Below the pieces are notes generated by a model. That model saw nothing but the letters and a program-made list of their open reading frames with translations, ran no database searches and was not told where the DNA came from. Shown here piece after piece: positions 32,352-41,659 of a stretch of DNA of 64,000 bases. The stretch lies in assembly GCF_000175935.2 (NCBI RefSeq), contig NC_014837.1:3100001-3164000 (forward strand). The letters are read 5' to 3'. Position 1 is the stretch's first letter, and each line of letters begins with the position of its first letter. Source of the DNA: Pantoea sp. At-9b (GTDB taxonomy: Bacteria > Pseudomonadota > Gammaproteobacteria > Enterobacterales > Enterobacteriaceae). A program made the translations under genes and the position numbers.

Positions 32352-33521
32352 TTGAAAAAACGTACACCTTTTTTACTGAGCTTACTGGTTTCGCTGCTTC
32401 CGTTAAAAAGCATGGCGCAGGTGTCACCGGACCCCCTGCTTGCTTCGCAGATCGTTGATCGTTACGCAGAACATATCTTTTACGGCAGCGGTGCCGTGGG
32501 CATGGCATTGGTGGCGATTGATGGCAACCAGCGCGTGTTCGCCAGCTTTGGTGAAACCAGCCCGGGCAACAACACCCGGCCACAACAGGATTCGCTGATT
32601 CGTATCGCTTCACTCAGCAAACTGATGACCAGCGAAGTGATGGTAAAAATGGCTGAGCGTGGTCAGATTCGCCTCGACGATCCCTTAAGCAAATATGCGC
32701 CGTCTGGCGTGCGTGTGCCGAACTTCAACGGCCAACCGATTCGGCTGATTAACCTGTCTACCCATACCAGCGGCCTGCCACGTGAGCAGCCAGGTGGTAA
32801 ACCGCATCGTCCGGTATTTGTCTGGCCGACCCGCAGTGACCGCTGGCAATGGCTTTCGCGTGCTGCGCTGAAAGCAGCTCCGGGTGCCAATGCGGCGTAT
32901 TCCAACCTCGGTTATGACCTGTTGGGCGACGCGCTGGCGAAAGCAGGCGGTCAGCCCTATCCGGCGCTGTTCCAGCAGCTTATCACCCGTCCGTTGGGGA
33001 TGAAGGACACCACCTATACGCCGTCGCCGGATCAATGTAAGCGTCTGATGATTGCTGAAAAAGGTGCCAGTCCATGTAATAACACCCTCGCAGCCATTGG
33101 CAGCGGTGGTGTCTATTCAACGCCGGATGATATGGGGCGCTGGATGCAACAGTTCCTCAACTCCGCCGTCAACAAACGCACGCCGCAGATCGATCGGATG
33201 CAAACGTTGATTTATCGCCGTGACCAGTTGAATAAAGTGGAAGGGATGGATGTTCCCGGACGCGCCGATGCACTGGGCATGGGTTGGGTGTATATGGGGC
33301 CAAAAAATGGCCGTCCGGGCATTATTCAGAAAACCGGCGGTGCGGGCGGTTTCATTACCTATATGGCAATGGTGCCCCAGCAAAATGTCGGGGTGTTTGT
33401 GGTGGTGACACGCTCGCCGCTGACACGCTTTACGCCGATGAGCGATGGGGTTAACGATCTGCTGGCCGAACTGGTGGGCAACCAGAACGGCTCACCGATG
33501 ATGGTGCAGGCGATCCGTTAA
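32352..33521 (+). CDS. ampH: Penicillin-binding protein / D,D-endopeptidase AmpH
   Basis: A 389-residue class C beta-lactamase-fold protein acting on peptidoglycan in the periplasm. A Sec signal peptide covers about residues 1-22. The catalytic triad motifs are SLSK (Ser87), YSN (Tyr183) and KTGG. Long segments match E. coli AmpH, such as RYAEHIFYGSGAVGMALV and NNTLAAIGSGGVYSTPDDM. The start is a TTG at 32352, chosen because the signal peptide begins there; the ribosome binding site is weak (GGCGGA, too far away). In E. coli ampH lies elsewhere in the chromosome. Confidence 0.92.
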   Translation: MKKRTPFLLSLLVSLLPLKSMAQVSPDPLLASQIVDRYAEHIFYGSGAVGMALVAIDGNQRVFASFGETSPGNNTRPQQDSLIRIASLSKLMTSEVMVKMAERGQIRLDDPLSKYAPSGVRVPNFNGQPIRLINLSTHTSGLPREQPGGKPHRPVFVWPTRSDRWQWLSRAALKAAPGANAAYSNLGYDLLGDALAKAGGQPYPALFQQLITRPLGMKDTTYTPSPDQCKRLMIAEKGASPCNNTLAAIGSGGVYSTPDDMGRWMQQFLNSAVNKRTPQIDRMQTLIYRRDQLNKVEGMDVPGRADALGMGWVYMGPKNGRPGIIQKTGGAGGFITYMAMVPQQNVGVFVVVTRSPLTRFTPMSDGVNDLLAELVGNQNGSPMMVQAIR

Positions 33522-34591
33522 GGCGAGGATGGCGCGGTTTCCGGCTGGCTAACCCACAAGGTTGGCCAGTCGTCGCTACTGTGCCAGGCGTCGCAGGTTT
33601 TCTCTTCCGCATACTCCGCCAGCACAAATTCGTTGCCATCAAACTGCCAACGCGTGGCAATACCGCAATCTCCCAGCCCGCGTCCCTTACTAAAGGTGTA
33701 CAGGAAGCCGCTGTTGGCATCATATTCGGCGTTTACCACATCCAGTTGATTATCCGTGCGCGACGGCGGCGTAAAGGGCAGTGTCAGTGTCAGACCACGC
33801 GCGACATAAGGCTGGCTGCGCGTGACCTCAAAAGCCAGATCAATCACGTTGTACGCCCCGGTTTCACAGCTTACCAGCAGCAACGCTTTGTTATCGGTCA
33901 AGGGCGCGACGCTGACCTCGCGCCGCATCGGGTCAAGGGAGCAGCTGTCAGTATTAATACGCCAGGTGCCGTAATCAATTAAACCACTGGTTTCTTCGTG
34001 GGTGAGCGGCGCGGGCTGTGGCAATGGTGCAGGTAAACGGGGTAACGCGGGTGGCGGCGGGACATCCCACACCACACGGTCGCCACGCTTTATCCAGGCA
34101 CTCAGGCCATTCACCCTGCCCTGCACCTCATCCATCAGCAACAACGCCGCTTTCATACCGTGCAGTGAAACTGCCGCTTTAGCCTGATACGTGAGCTGGA
34201 GGGTATCCGCATCCAGCGTTTGGGCCAGAAACTCATCAATGGCGATGGGATTACTGGTCGCAAGATGATGAGGTTCCACACTCCAGTGTTTGAGATCGGG
34301 TTTCAGCAGGCGCTGATCGAGCAACAGATTATCCTGCAAAGGCGCGCCGGGAAGCTCACCACTGTAAGCGCTGCCATAATCAATCCGCAGCAGCGGCCGG
34401 TCATCACTCCCCGCATGCCGGGAGAGGGTCATTACCAGGCCATTGTCGCCCGGAAAACTGCGTGCTACGCAAAAAGCCGCATTGTTGCAGGTCAGCTGCC
34501 AGTCAGAAAATGACTTTTGCAGTGGATCCGCCTGCACTCCCGCAGCAAACAGAAAAAGCAATAAAAGCAGCGATTTCATCCAATACGACAT
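33518..34591 (-). CDS. ypfG: Periplasmic DUF1176 protein YpfG
   Basis: A 357-residue exported protein. A signal peptide covers about residues 1-21 (KSLLLLLFLFAAGVQA). The mature part fits the DUF1176 family in which E. coli YpfG falls: FSDWQLTCNNAAFCVARSF near the N terminus, paired cysteines, and TRWQFDGNEFVLAEYAEEKTCDAWH near the C terminus. The position between tktB and nudK agrees with the E. coli order. The function is unknown. It converges with ampH, the 3' ends overlapping by four bases. Confidence 0.85.
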   Translation of the reverse strand: MSYWMKSLLLLLFLFAAGVQADPLQKSFSDWQLTCNNAAFCVARSFPGDNGLVMTLSRHAGSDDRPLLRIDYGSAYSGELPGAPLQDNLLLDQRLLKPDLKHWSVEPHHLATSNPIAIDEFLAQTLDADTLQLTYQAKAAVSLHGMKAALLLMDEVQGRVNGLSAWIKRGDRVVWDVPPPPALPRLPAPLPQPAPLTHEETSGLIDYGTWRINTDSCSLDPMRREVSVAPLTDNKALLLVSCETGAYNVIDLAFEVTRSQPYVARGLTLTLPFTPPSRTDNQLDVVNAEYDANSGFLYTFSKGRGLGDCGIATRWQFDGNEFVLAEYAEEKTCDAWHSSDDWPTLWVSQPETAPSSP

Positions 34592-34978
34592 TAAGAAAAC
34601 CGGTCCCCAAATTCTTAGAGAGAAGATGATAGCGCAATGGCAACGCTGACACCGGGCCTAATCTGTGAGCTGGCCCTAAAAGCGGTACTAACTGCCGAAA
34701 AAGGCGTCGCTTAGGAGCGATCTGTGCGGATGATGCGAGGGGTCATCATCCTTGTCGAACGCGGAACGCTCAATCGGATTTGTCGCACAATTAAGCAGGC
34801 CGTTCAGCATGTGGCCAATAATTACCAGAGAGATTGTGCGGATTTGACAAATCGTCACATTATCGCCGTAGCGGGTCAGGTATTTTTATCACTGGAAAAG
34901 TGTTATTGCCCGGCTTCACGCGACTGGCGAAGCAAGCATGGCAATTAAATGCGTTATCATCAGGGAAGAGGATGAATT
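34592..34978 (+). other. Leader region of the large orphan gene
   Basis: This 387-base region lies between divergent ypfG and the 1617-codon gene. Base composition drifts from GC-rich to AT-rich along it. A 74-codon frame at 34724-34948 starts at GTG and has no protein-like pattern, so I do not call it. A GGAACG-N16-GCAC pattern at 34763-34788 resembles a degenerate hrp box, and GAGGA before 34979 is a good ribosome binding site. Confidence 0.45.
34763..34788 (+). promoter_or_regulatory. Weak hrp-box-like element
   Basis: GGAACG, 16 bases, then GCAC, compared with the HrpL-type consensus GGAACC-N15/16-CCACNNA. The first part has one mismatch, the second lacks the leading C and the trailing A. 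Such patterns occur by chance in a window this size, so this is only a pointer. Confidence 0.15.
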
Positions 34979-37900
34979 ATGCCAAACAATACGGTTTGCA
35001 AACCATTTAATACATCGATCACTGCCTCACCAGAAATATCGACTACAACGTCTGCGGTAATGGACAGAATAACCACTGTTAATCCCAATAGCACCTTGCC
35101 TTACAGTCAATGCAGTGTGCAATCATTAGCATCAACATCAAGGCCAACATGGGTGGCCCCCTCTTCATCCTATGATAATGTTATTTCGTCAACCAGCCCA
35201 GGAGGCTTTACTCTCCAGCCCGCGGTTGATGGTAGCCGAGCGCTCAACGGCGAAAGAATCATAGGACGAATAACCAAACTCTCTGACTTTGTCGGGGGCA
35301 TCACGACTGTAGTAAAAACCATGGCAGACTCGTCCAACCCGATGGTATCCCAATACCGCAATTCCATTCTGGATTTGGAAAGACAAAATACAGAAGTGAA
35401 AAGAAATATACGTGATAAAGCACGTAAAACATACGAAATAAATATCAACACAGTCAAAAAACTACTTGGAACTATCAATAACTATGACCTCAGGCAATTC
35501 TTTAACTCAATACTCGCCATTCATGAAGCAAAAACCAGCAAGATATTCAAAGAAAGGATAGCAGCCATAGATATCTATGTGGACATGTGTGAAAAACAGC
35601 CAAATAACACAGATGGCCTTAAATATTTATGGCTCGGAATTATTGATGAAAAAGAGAATCCCATAAGAGAATTCTTAACCAAATTTGACTTATGGAATGA
35701 CTTTGAAGCTAACGTTAAACATATGCTCGATAAAATTGATGATAGCTTCATGGCACGACATCGCGAGTTATATGATGAATTAATGACACTATGCAGCCCA
35801 CAGACTCACGCACAGGAAAATGCTAATGTTTTTTTTCACCAACTTTGCCATCTGTGCTTCATGGAACATAGCGTCACCGCAGCGATAACATCACTACAGA
35901 AAAACGAAGGATTAACCGAGGTATTAAAATGTACAGAACACGGAAAAAAATTACTAAAAAAACTTAACAATTACACCTTATTAATTGATTTGGAAACAAG
36001 AAAAAAAACAAACACTTATCTCAAAACCGAAATAGCAGCAAAACATCAGAAACAGGAAGCAGCGAAAAAATCAGGAAATTTAATAAAACTTTGCAGGTCT
36101 ATTAAACAAGCATTTAGCTCATCACTGAGCATACAAGACTTAAAAAGTGAGCTAAAAGCATCCGAAACCTTAAGTCTTGAAATTTCAATCGCTAAAGATG
36201 CTGGATTTAAAAGTTTACATGACATCTCTCGTTCACGCATCGAACATACATTTAATGAGTTAAAGCCAAATAAAGAGACCTGCGATAATGTGATAAGTGC
36301 AATCGGTCTATCCAGGGAAGCGACCAGAGTCACCCCTGAATTTATGACTGAAGACTTACAGATATCTGAGGCAATTTGCGTGGCCAATGCACTGTATCAC
36401 GCGCGTCAGGTGGCAGATAATCTCCATGATCTGGAACAGTTATATCGGGTCATGAGAAAAAAATTCCTGCATCCCGACGTCATCGACAAACTCACTTTTA
36501 GCCGTACCGACCATCAGGGTCACGTCATTATAAAACCGTTAATGCTGGCTGCTTTACATCAGTGTTCAGCTGTTCCTGAAATGGACTGGATTGCACAGAG
36601 GAACATTTTACTGGGGTTTGCCGACCCTCAACACGTCACAGGTATTGATGCCAGCGCACAAACATTCAACCTTTACGATAACTATGAAGCCAATCTTTTG
36701 GTTAAACTTGATCATTTCGATCATATCAAACGGGTAATTTCAGAAAAAATAAATAAGAAAACCTTAAAAATCCGATTTCAACAAAGCATTGAACATGACC
36801 GCCATCTTATTAAACTGTTAAATAACAATATCACGCCCGAGGTGCGACAGGAAATAGCCACCAATATGGTGAATTTTCTGCTGAGTGACGGTGATTATGC
36901 TGATGCCGATATCAAGCCGATTGTTTTTCGCACAAACCTTGCCCGTTTGTTTAAGCTGACACCACAAAAATTCCTCAGAGACCTGGATAAAATTAACTAT
37001 TCGCCATCACATCATTTTGCGCATCATGAAAAAAAAGTAGATAACCTCCTCACGTCAAAGCAAATGAGTGCTATTGATCATTTGGTCGTAATTTTTCAGC
37101 ATCTCCACGAGACGGTTTCTGAAACGAATAAGACGCTTTACTTTGCCGATGAATTATTAGAAGAAGTCACATTTTCTGACCTCACCGAATTCAGCACCAC
37201 AGAACAGAAAGCGTTAAAAAAGGAATTCGCCGAGCTAACAGATCGTTTATATGAACAACCTTATGATGGCCAGCTAAAAAACCAGCTTAAAGAGAAAGCG
37301 GAGACTATCCTTGAGGCCGTGAACCTGAAAAGATTATGCTCCGCAGGTAATGAAAGGTCGTTGAACAAAATAACCCACCTGCAAAATTATTTTGCCTCTT
37401 TCCGCACACGCGATATTCGCCACTTCTATGATTTGATGGAGGAGATGGGGCTTCCTCTTCATCACAGCAGTCAGGAAAACGTCACACAATATCTGACTGA
37501 AATATTAGGTCAAGGGCAAACAGATGAAAGCTATTGTAGTAAAGCCATGTCCGTTATCCTACGGGAATTATTTTCTTCTCCGCTTCTGTCAGAATTGCAC
37601 AACACCCCACAAAGCCTGCAATCGGCTGAGCAACTCGATAATCTTACCAAACAATATTTAGACAACATAGACAATATATTGCAGCAGATAATAGAAAAAA
37701 ACCTGGCCCCCTTTAGCCCCGACAGCAAACAAGTTGATCGTAACCTGCAAGCAATTTGCAGAATAATTGATGACCCTGAGGCTATCGAAGCCTCGCTGAA
37801 CGAATTTATTATTAAACCCAATATAAAAGACACCCGTGAAAAGAAGACGCGCTTGACACCAGAACACTATCAAACGCTTAAAAACGGATTGTATGATCTC

Positions 37901-39832
37901 TTTAAGCTGGGCAGTGACAACTTCGATGCGGACAGAGATAAATTATTTGAAAGCATGAAAGCATCCGCGATAGCAACTGGCGAAAATTACACCCGATATG
38001 TCTATAACGCCTATCTAAACCTAAAGCAAACATACGATAACCAACAAGCCAAAAAGGAAAATGAAATTTACAATGAAATCATCAACCTTGATCTGGAGAA
38101 AGGCATTCCGGCTCTTATTAGGCGGGATCATAGAGATGTAAAAAAGGTCAAGACGGCCAGGCAGGCTAAAGAAACCTTTATCTTAGGAAAAATGAATGCC
38201 GCAAGCCACGCTGACTTCCTGAAAAAATTAAACGATATGCACCAGCTTTCCACTTCATTATACTTTCAGTTTATTCGTCTTAAAGCCGGACTGTTAGTTG
38301 CGACTGAAATCCGTGAGGATGAAATCACCTACCAAAATAAAAGAATTAAAGATATCGCCTTTTCTCAGGCTGCAAGCGAGAGGCATGCATTGATGCAACA
38401 AGGCGCCTACTTTTCTCAAGCTGAGATCGATATGGCAAAATACCGGGCTAATTGTGAGCGGGAAGATTCCAAAAAAGAGCAACGACGTGTAGACGACAGA
38501 AATGCACGAGATGTCTGGAACCATGATATGAAGATAGCGTCAAATGCATTTCTTGCCCGGATCAAAGAGTTTTCCGATGAATTTGCCTACTGGTGGCAGC
38601 CAGTGTATATCGTCTTTAAAACAAACGTGACCGATACGCATAAATCAGTCATTATTTTTTCCAACGGACAGCTTTTCCAAAGCGAACATTCCCAGACATA
38701 TGATGGTGCTATTACCATGCTGCGGGTGAAGAATGTCGATATCAGAAATGATAAAAGGGAGCTGGTTCAGGATAAAATCACCAACCTCATTAAGAAATAT
38801 GTTCCTGGCTTTAAATTTGAAAATACCGAAAGGACACGCACGGAAGTGGACCACAAAATCATGGTGGAAATCGAGAATGATAAGGATTGCCAGCAGCAGC
38901 AAGCTGCCGCTATCACAAAAACACAAACAGTCAGCACAAAAGTCGTGGTAAACACGCTAGGTGCTAATTATACCTTTGGCCACCCTGAATATTACCCCAG
39001 CCCAAACGAACCCCAGTACGTGTATAAAGAAATCTTCTTTCAGCCGGCAACGTCACCGGTACTCTCACCCCCGGTAATGGCAAAAATCAATGAAGAAAAG
39101 CAGACCTGGTTACCATCAGAGGCTACTCTCCCTGCGTCATTATCCCATGATGCTTCCCCCACTGCGGTAGCATCAACATCCAGAGAAACCAGGCCATCCG
39201 GCCCCATTGTTGATGGTTTGAGAGAATCGGTCAGTATTTTTACGCAATGGCGCGACCCAAACTTACATTTTTCTGACTCTGCCATGGAACAGATACAGGT
39301 GCATCTCTCACAGACCATTCAAAGAGATATCATGACGATAAACAGTGATAACCAAATCACCTGCTTTTACCCGGATGGAAGACATGTTTTATTTGACCAA
39401 AAACTTGATATTTCTGACAGGGATGCGAAGCAAGGAAATTATTCGTCAGTGTTGGCGGACCATATAATGAAAGATGTCCTTGAAGGGAAAACAGTCTTGT
39501 TACGCGAAGATCAACACCACCAATTCAATGCAATTCAGGTTCAGCTAACGGATGCAGGCTATATATCGAGCATGATTCCGCACAGCCCTGAATTGCGTGA
39601 CGCTGTTATTAACAGTAAATTAAATGACTTACCAAAATCGCTGATTCCTGCCGTGCAAACAATATTTCCCGCAGTCATGAATGCTGGTTACAGCGCCATA
39701 TTTGACGCCAAACCGGAACATGCTATTTCATCTTACACCTTGCAACGGGCATTTCTGGAACAATTGAATAAAACGGATGAACAAGCCAATGATGAGAATT
39801 TGCCTGGCCCTTCCGGTTACGGCGCTCATTAA
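34979..39832 (+). CDS. Large orphan protein of 1617 residues, possible secreted effector
   Basis: I do not recognise this protein. It has no Sec signal, no lipobox and no transmembrane segment. Residues 1-75 are very rich in Ser, Thr and Pro. The long middle part (about 85-1340) is hydrophilic, rich in Lys, Glu, Asn and Leu, and reads as mostly helical with coiled-coil-like stretches near 1000-1190. A Pro/Ser-rich linker (about 1355-1410) leads to a C-terminal part of about 200 residues ending NLPGPSGYGAH. The pentapeptide ASTSR occurs at 51-55 and again at 1398-1402. The gene is clearly richer in A and T than its neighbours and lies between conserved ypfG and nudK, so lateral transfer is likely. 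The Ser/Thr-rich leaderless N terminus would fit a type III effector, but no secretion genes or chaperone are in the window. The frame is intact. The ATG has GAGGA eight bases upstream. Confidence 0.75.
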   Translation: MPNNTVCKPFNTSITASPEISTTTSAVMDRITTVNPNSTLPYSQCSVQSLASTSRPTWVAPSSSYDNVISSTSPGGFTLQPAVDGSRALNGERIIGRITKLSDFVGGITTVVKTMADSSNPMVSQYRNSILDLERQNTEVKRNIRDKARKTYEININTVKKLLGTINNYDLRQFFNSILAIHEAKTSKIFKERIAAIDIYVDMCEKQPNNTDGLKYLWLGIIDEKENPIREFLTKFDLWNDFEANVKHMLDKIDDSFMARHRELYDELMTLCSPQTHAQENANVFFHQLCHLCFMEHSVTAAITSLQKNEGLTEVLKCTEHGKKLLKKLNNYTLLIDLETRKKTNTYLKTEIAAKHQKQEAAKKSGNLIKLCRSIKQAFSSSLSIQDLKSELKASETLSLEISIAKDAGFKSLHDISRSRIEHTFNELKPNKETCDNVISAIGLSREATRVTPEFMTEDLQISEAICVANALYHARQVADNLHDLEQLYRVMRKKFLHPDVIDKLTFSRTDHQGHVIIKPLMLAALHQCSAVPEMDWIAQRNILLGFADPQHVTGIDASAQTFNLYDNYEANLLVKLDHFDHIKRVISEKINKKTLKIRFQQSIEHDRHLIKLLNNNITPEVRQEIATNMVNFLLSDGDYADADIKPIVFRTNLARLFKLTPQKFLRDLDKINYSPSHHFAHHEKKVDNLLTSKQMSAIDHLVVIFQHLHETVSETNKTLYFADELLEEVTFSDLTEFSTTEQKALKKEFAELTDRLYEQPYDGQLKNQLKEKAETILEAVNLKRLCSAGNERSLNKITHLQNYFASFRTRDIRHFYDLMEEMGLPLHHSSQENVTQYLTEILGQGQTDESYCSKAMSVILRELFSSPLLSELHNTPQSLQSAEQLDNLTKQYLDNIDNILQQIIEKNLAPFSPDSKQVDRNLQAICRIIDDPEAIEASLNEFIIKPNIKDTREKKTRLTPEHYQTLKNGLYDLFKLGSDNFDADRDKLFESMKASAIATGENYTRYVYNAYLNLKQTYDNQQAKKENEIYNEIINLDLEKGIPALIRRDHRDVKKVKTARQAKETFILGKMNAASHADFLKKLNDMHQLSTSLYFQFIRLKAGLLVATEIREDEITYQNKRIKDIAFSQAASERHALMQQGAYFSQAEIDMAKYRANCEREDSKKEQRRVDDRNARDVWNHDMKIASNAFLARIKEFSDEFAYWWQPVYIVFKTNVTDTHKSVIIFSNGQLFQSEHSQTYDGAITMLRVKNVDIRNDKRELVQDKITNLIKKYVPGFKFENTERTRTEVDHKIMVEIENDKDCQQQQAAAITKTQTVSTKVVVNTLGANYTFGHPEYYPSPNEPQYVYKEIFFQPATSPVLSPPVMAKINEEKQTWLPSEATLPASLSHDASPTAVASTSRETRPSGPIVDGLRESVSIFTQWRDPNLHFSDSAMEQIQVHLSQTIQRDIMTINSDNQITCFYPDGRHVLFDQKLDISDRDAKQGNYSSVLADHIMKDVLEGKTVLLREDQHHQFNAIQVQLTDAGYISSMIPHSPELRDAVINSKLNDLPKSLIPAVQTIFPAVMNAGYSAIFDAKPEHAISSYTLQRAFLEQLNKTDEQANDENLPGPSGYGAH

Positions 39833-39844
39833 GCCGTGACACCC

Positions 39845-39886
39845 TCCCTGAAGTGGCTTCAATTATCGCACCACTTCAGGGATTAA
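39845..39886 (+). terminator. Terminator-like hairpin after the orphan gene
   Basis: A perfect 12 bp stem (TCCCTGAAGTGG, 39845-39856, with 39871-39882) has a 14-base loop and is followed by TTAA. The T tract is short. It lies between the converging orphan gene and nudK. Confidence 0.55.
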
Positions 39887-39900
39887 TTAATGGGCAGACA

Positions 39901-40479
39901 TCAGGCGCGTAACCATCCCGCCAGTTGCGCATGTTGCAGCAACATAATGGTTTTACCATCGCGGATACGGCCATTTTTCACCATCGCCAGCGCTTCGGGA
40001 AAACTCAGTTCCAACACGGTAATCTCTTCATCTTCCACCCCGCCACCTTTATTGGCGCGCTGCGCTTCGCTGTATTCAGCGGCGAAAAAGTGCAGAATTT
40101 CGGTAACGCCACCGGGTGACATATAGGCTTCCCAGAGTTTTTCCACTTTCCCGACCTGGTAACCGGTCTCCTCGATGGCTTCCTTACGGATGCAGTCTTC
40201 CGGGGTATCGTCGTCCAGCAAGCCAGCGCAGGTTTCAATCAGCTCTCCGCTCTCATTGCCGTTCAGGTAAGTCGCGATACGAAACTGACGCGTCAGCACC
40301 ACGCTGTTTTTTTCACGGTTATACAACAGAATAGTGGCACCGTTACCACGGTCGTAGACTTCACGTCGGTGACGCAGCACTTCGCCATTGTTGCGGGTGA
40401 TTTCGTAGGTAAAGTTGCGCAGCACAAACCAGTTTTCTGACAGCAACTTGTCTTTAATGATGTTGATCTTTAACGGCAT
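39901..40479 (-). CDS. nudK: GDP-mannose pyrophosphatase NudK
   Basis: A 192-residue Nudix hydrolase. The Nudix box is in [22 protein letters not shown] (key residues REAxEExG-type, here KEAIEETG). [17 protein letters not shown] and [18 protein letters not shown] match E. coli NudK, which hydrolyses GDP-mannose to GMP and mannose 1-phosphate. The start at 40479 (MPLKINII) has GGAGTG upstream; a GTG two codons earlier is less likely. Confidence 0.93.
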   Translation of the reverse strand: MPLKINIIKDKLLSENWFVLRNFTYEITRNNGEVLRHRREVYDRGNGATILLYNREKNSVVLTRQFRIATYLNGNESGELIETCAGLLDDDTPEDCIRKEAIEETGYQVGKVEKLWEAYMSPGGVTEILHFFAAEYSEAQRANKGGGVEDEEITVLELSFPEALAMVKNGRIRDGKTIMLLQHAQLAGWLRA

Positions 40480-40572
40480 GATCACTCCACTGCAAATTTT
40501 GAGGGAGCCTGAAATAGTAAAACGATATGGTGGGGAAAACTATCTGAATTGTTTGTCACAGAGAACAAAAGA

Positions 40573-40627
40573 GCGCAATAAATTGCGCCGCTACGCACCT
40601 TTCTCGTAGCGGCGCGGTTTACCGCGC
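40573..40627. repeat. Palindromic intergenic repeat, copy 4
   Basis: Two arms of the family occur in the opposite order to other copies: GCGCAATAAATTGCGCCGCT (from 40573) and CGTAGCGGCGCGGTTTACCG (from 40605), separated by nine bases. Both arms carry compensating changes that keep each arm self-complementary. It lies between nudK and napC. Confidence 0.85.
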
Positions 40628-40635
40628 TATAAACA

Positions 40636-41220
40636 TCAAAACCCGTTTTTTTCCTCTTTCATGTCGGGCAGGTGATGCGCAATCCCTTTATGGCAGTCGA
40701 TACAGGTTTTACCTTCCTCCACCGCTTTGGTATGCATTTTCGCCGCCACGGTCTTCTGCGCCGTGAAATCCATATACTCAAAGTTATGGCAGTTGCGACA
40801 GGCCTGCGAATTGTTGTTCCGCATCCTGCGCCATTCGTTCTGTGCCAGTTCGAGCCGCTTTTCCTCAAACTTCTCTGGCGTATCGACAATGCCAAACAGC
40901 TTGGCGTAAACCTCTTTACTGGCTTCGAGTTTACGCCACATCTTCGGTCCCCACTCATGCGGTACGTGGCAATCCGGGCAGGTGGCACGCACGCCGCTGC
41001 GGTTGTTGTAGTGCACCGTCTGCATATATTCCTGATAGACGTTGTTACGCATTTCATGGCAACCAATGCAGAATTGCTCGCGGTTGGTCATCTCCAGGCC
41101 GGTGTTAAAGCCGCCCCAGAAGATGATACCACCCGCAAAACCAATCAACAGCAGAGTGCCCAGCGCCAGACGGCTGGGACGCCGCCACCAGCGCCAAATA
41201 CGCATGATCATCTGTTTCAT
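40636..41220 (-). CDS. napC: Membrane tetrahaem quinol dehydrogenase NapC
   Basis: A 194-residue NapC/NirT-family cytochrome that passes electrons from quinol to periplasmic NapAB. One N-terminal membrane anchor (about residues 15-38) is followed by four CXXCH haem sites: CIGCH, CPDCH, CRNCH and CIDCH. The ATG at 41220 overlaps the napB stop (ATGA); the longer open frame upstream lies inside napB. It is the last gene of napFDABC. Cytochrome maturation genes (ccm), which follow nap in E. coli, are not here. Confidence 0.96.
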   Translation of the reverse strand: MKQMIMRIWRWWRRPSRLALGTLLLIGFAGGIIFWGGFNTGLEMTNREQFCIGCHEMRNNVYQEYMQTVHYNNRSGVRATCPDCHVPHEWGPKMWRKLEASKEVYAKLFGIVDTPEKFEEKRLELAQNEWRRMRNNNSQACRNCHNFEYMDFTAQKTVAAKMHTKAVEEGKTCIDCHKGIAHHLPDMKEEKNGF

Positions 41221-41648
41221 TGACCAAAGCCCTCTGCCGGACGGAAGGTGTTTTCTACCACCGGTTTGGCATCGGTCTGCGGCACATGACATTGCAGACA
41301 AAAGTAGCGACGCGGTGACACCGAACTGCTAACCAGCCCATCACGATCGGTAAAGTGGGTCGGGCTGACGCGTGGCGCACCGGTAGTGAGATAACTTTGC
41401 GTGCCGTGGCATTGCAGGCAGCGGTTAACGTTCTTCGTCACCTGGTAGCCATCCACGCTGTGTGGGATCACGGGCGGCTGATTGACGTAGTTCAGCGGTT
41501 TGCGCCCCTGCTCTTTGGGCTGATGGATGGTGCCCTGCTGCGTCGCCGTCACCTCCGGTGACCGTTGCAGATCTACGCCATTATCGGCCCAGACCGCGCC
41601 ACCCAGCATCAGGGCGGCGCATGTAAGAAGTGTGATAAGAGGTTTCAT
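41217..41648 (-). CDS. napB: Periplasmic nitrate reductase dihaem subunit NapB
   Basis: A 143-residue periplasmic cytochrome c that feeds electrons to NapA. A signal peptide covers about residues 1-21 (LLTCAALMLGGAVWA). Two CLQCH haem sites are present, as in the family. The start at 41648 (MKPLITLL) lies 12 bases after the napA stop. The stop overlaps napC. Confidence 0.95.
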   Translation of the reverse strand: MKPLITLLTCAALMLGGAVWADNGVDLQRSPEVTATQQGTIHQPKEQGRKPLNYVNQPPVIPHSVDGYQVTKNVNRCLQCHGTQSYLTTGAPRVSPTHFTDRDGLVSSSVSPRRYFCLQCHVPQTDAKPVVENTFRPAEGFGQ

Positions 41649-41659
41649 TGCATCCTGCC

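Noticed and set aside
34724..34948. 74-codon frame in the leader of the orphan gene
   Set aside because: GTG start, no Shine-Dalgarno sequence of note and no conserved pattern. Possibly part of the regulatory leader.
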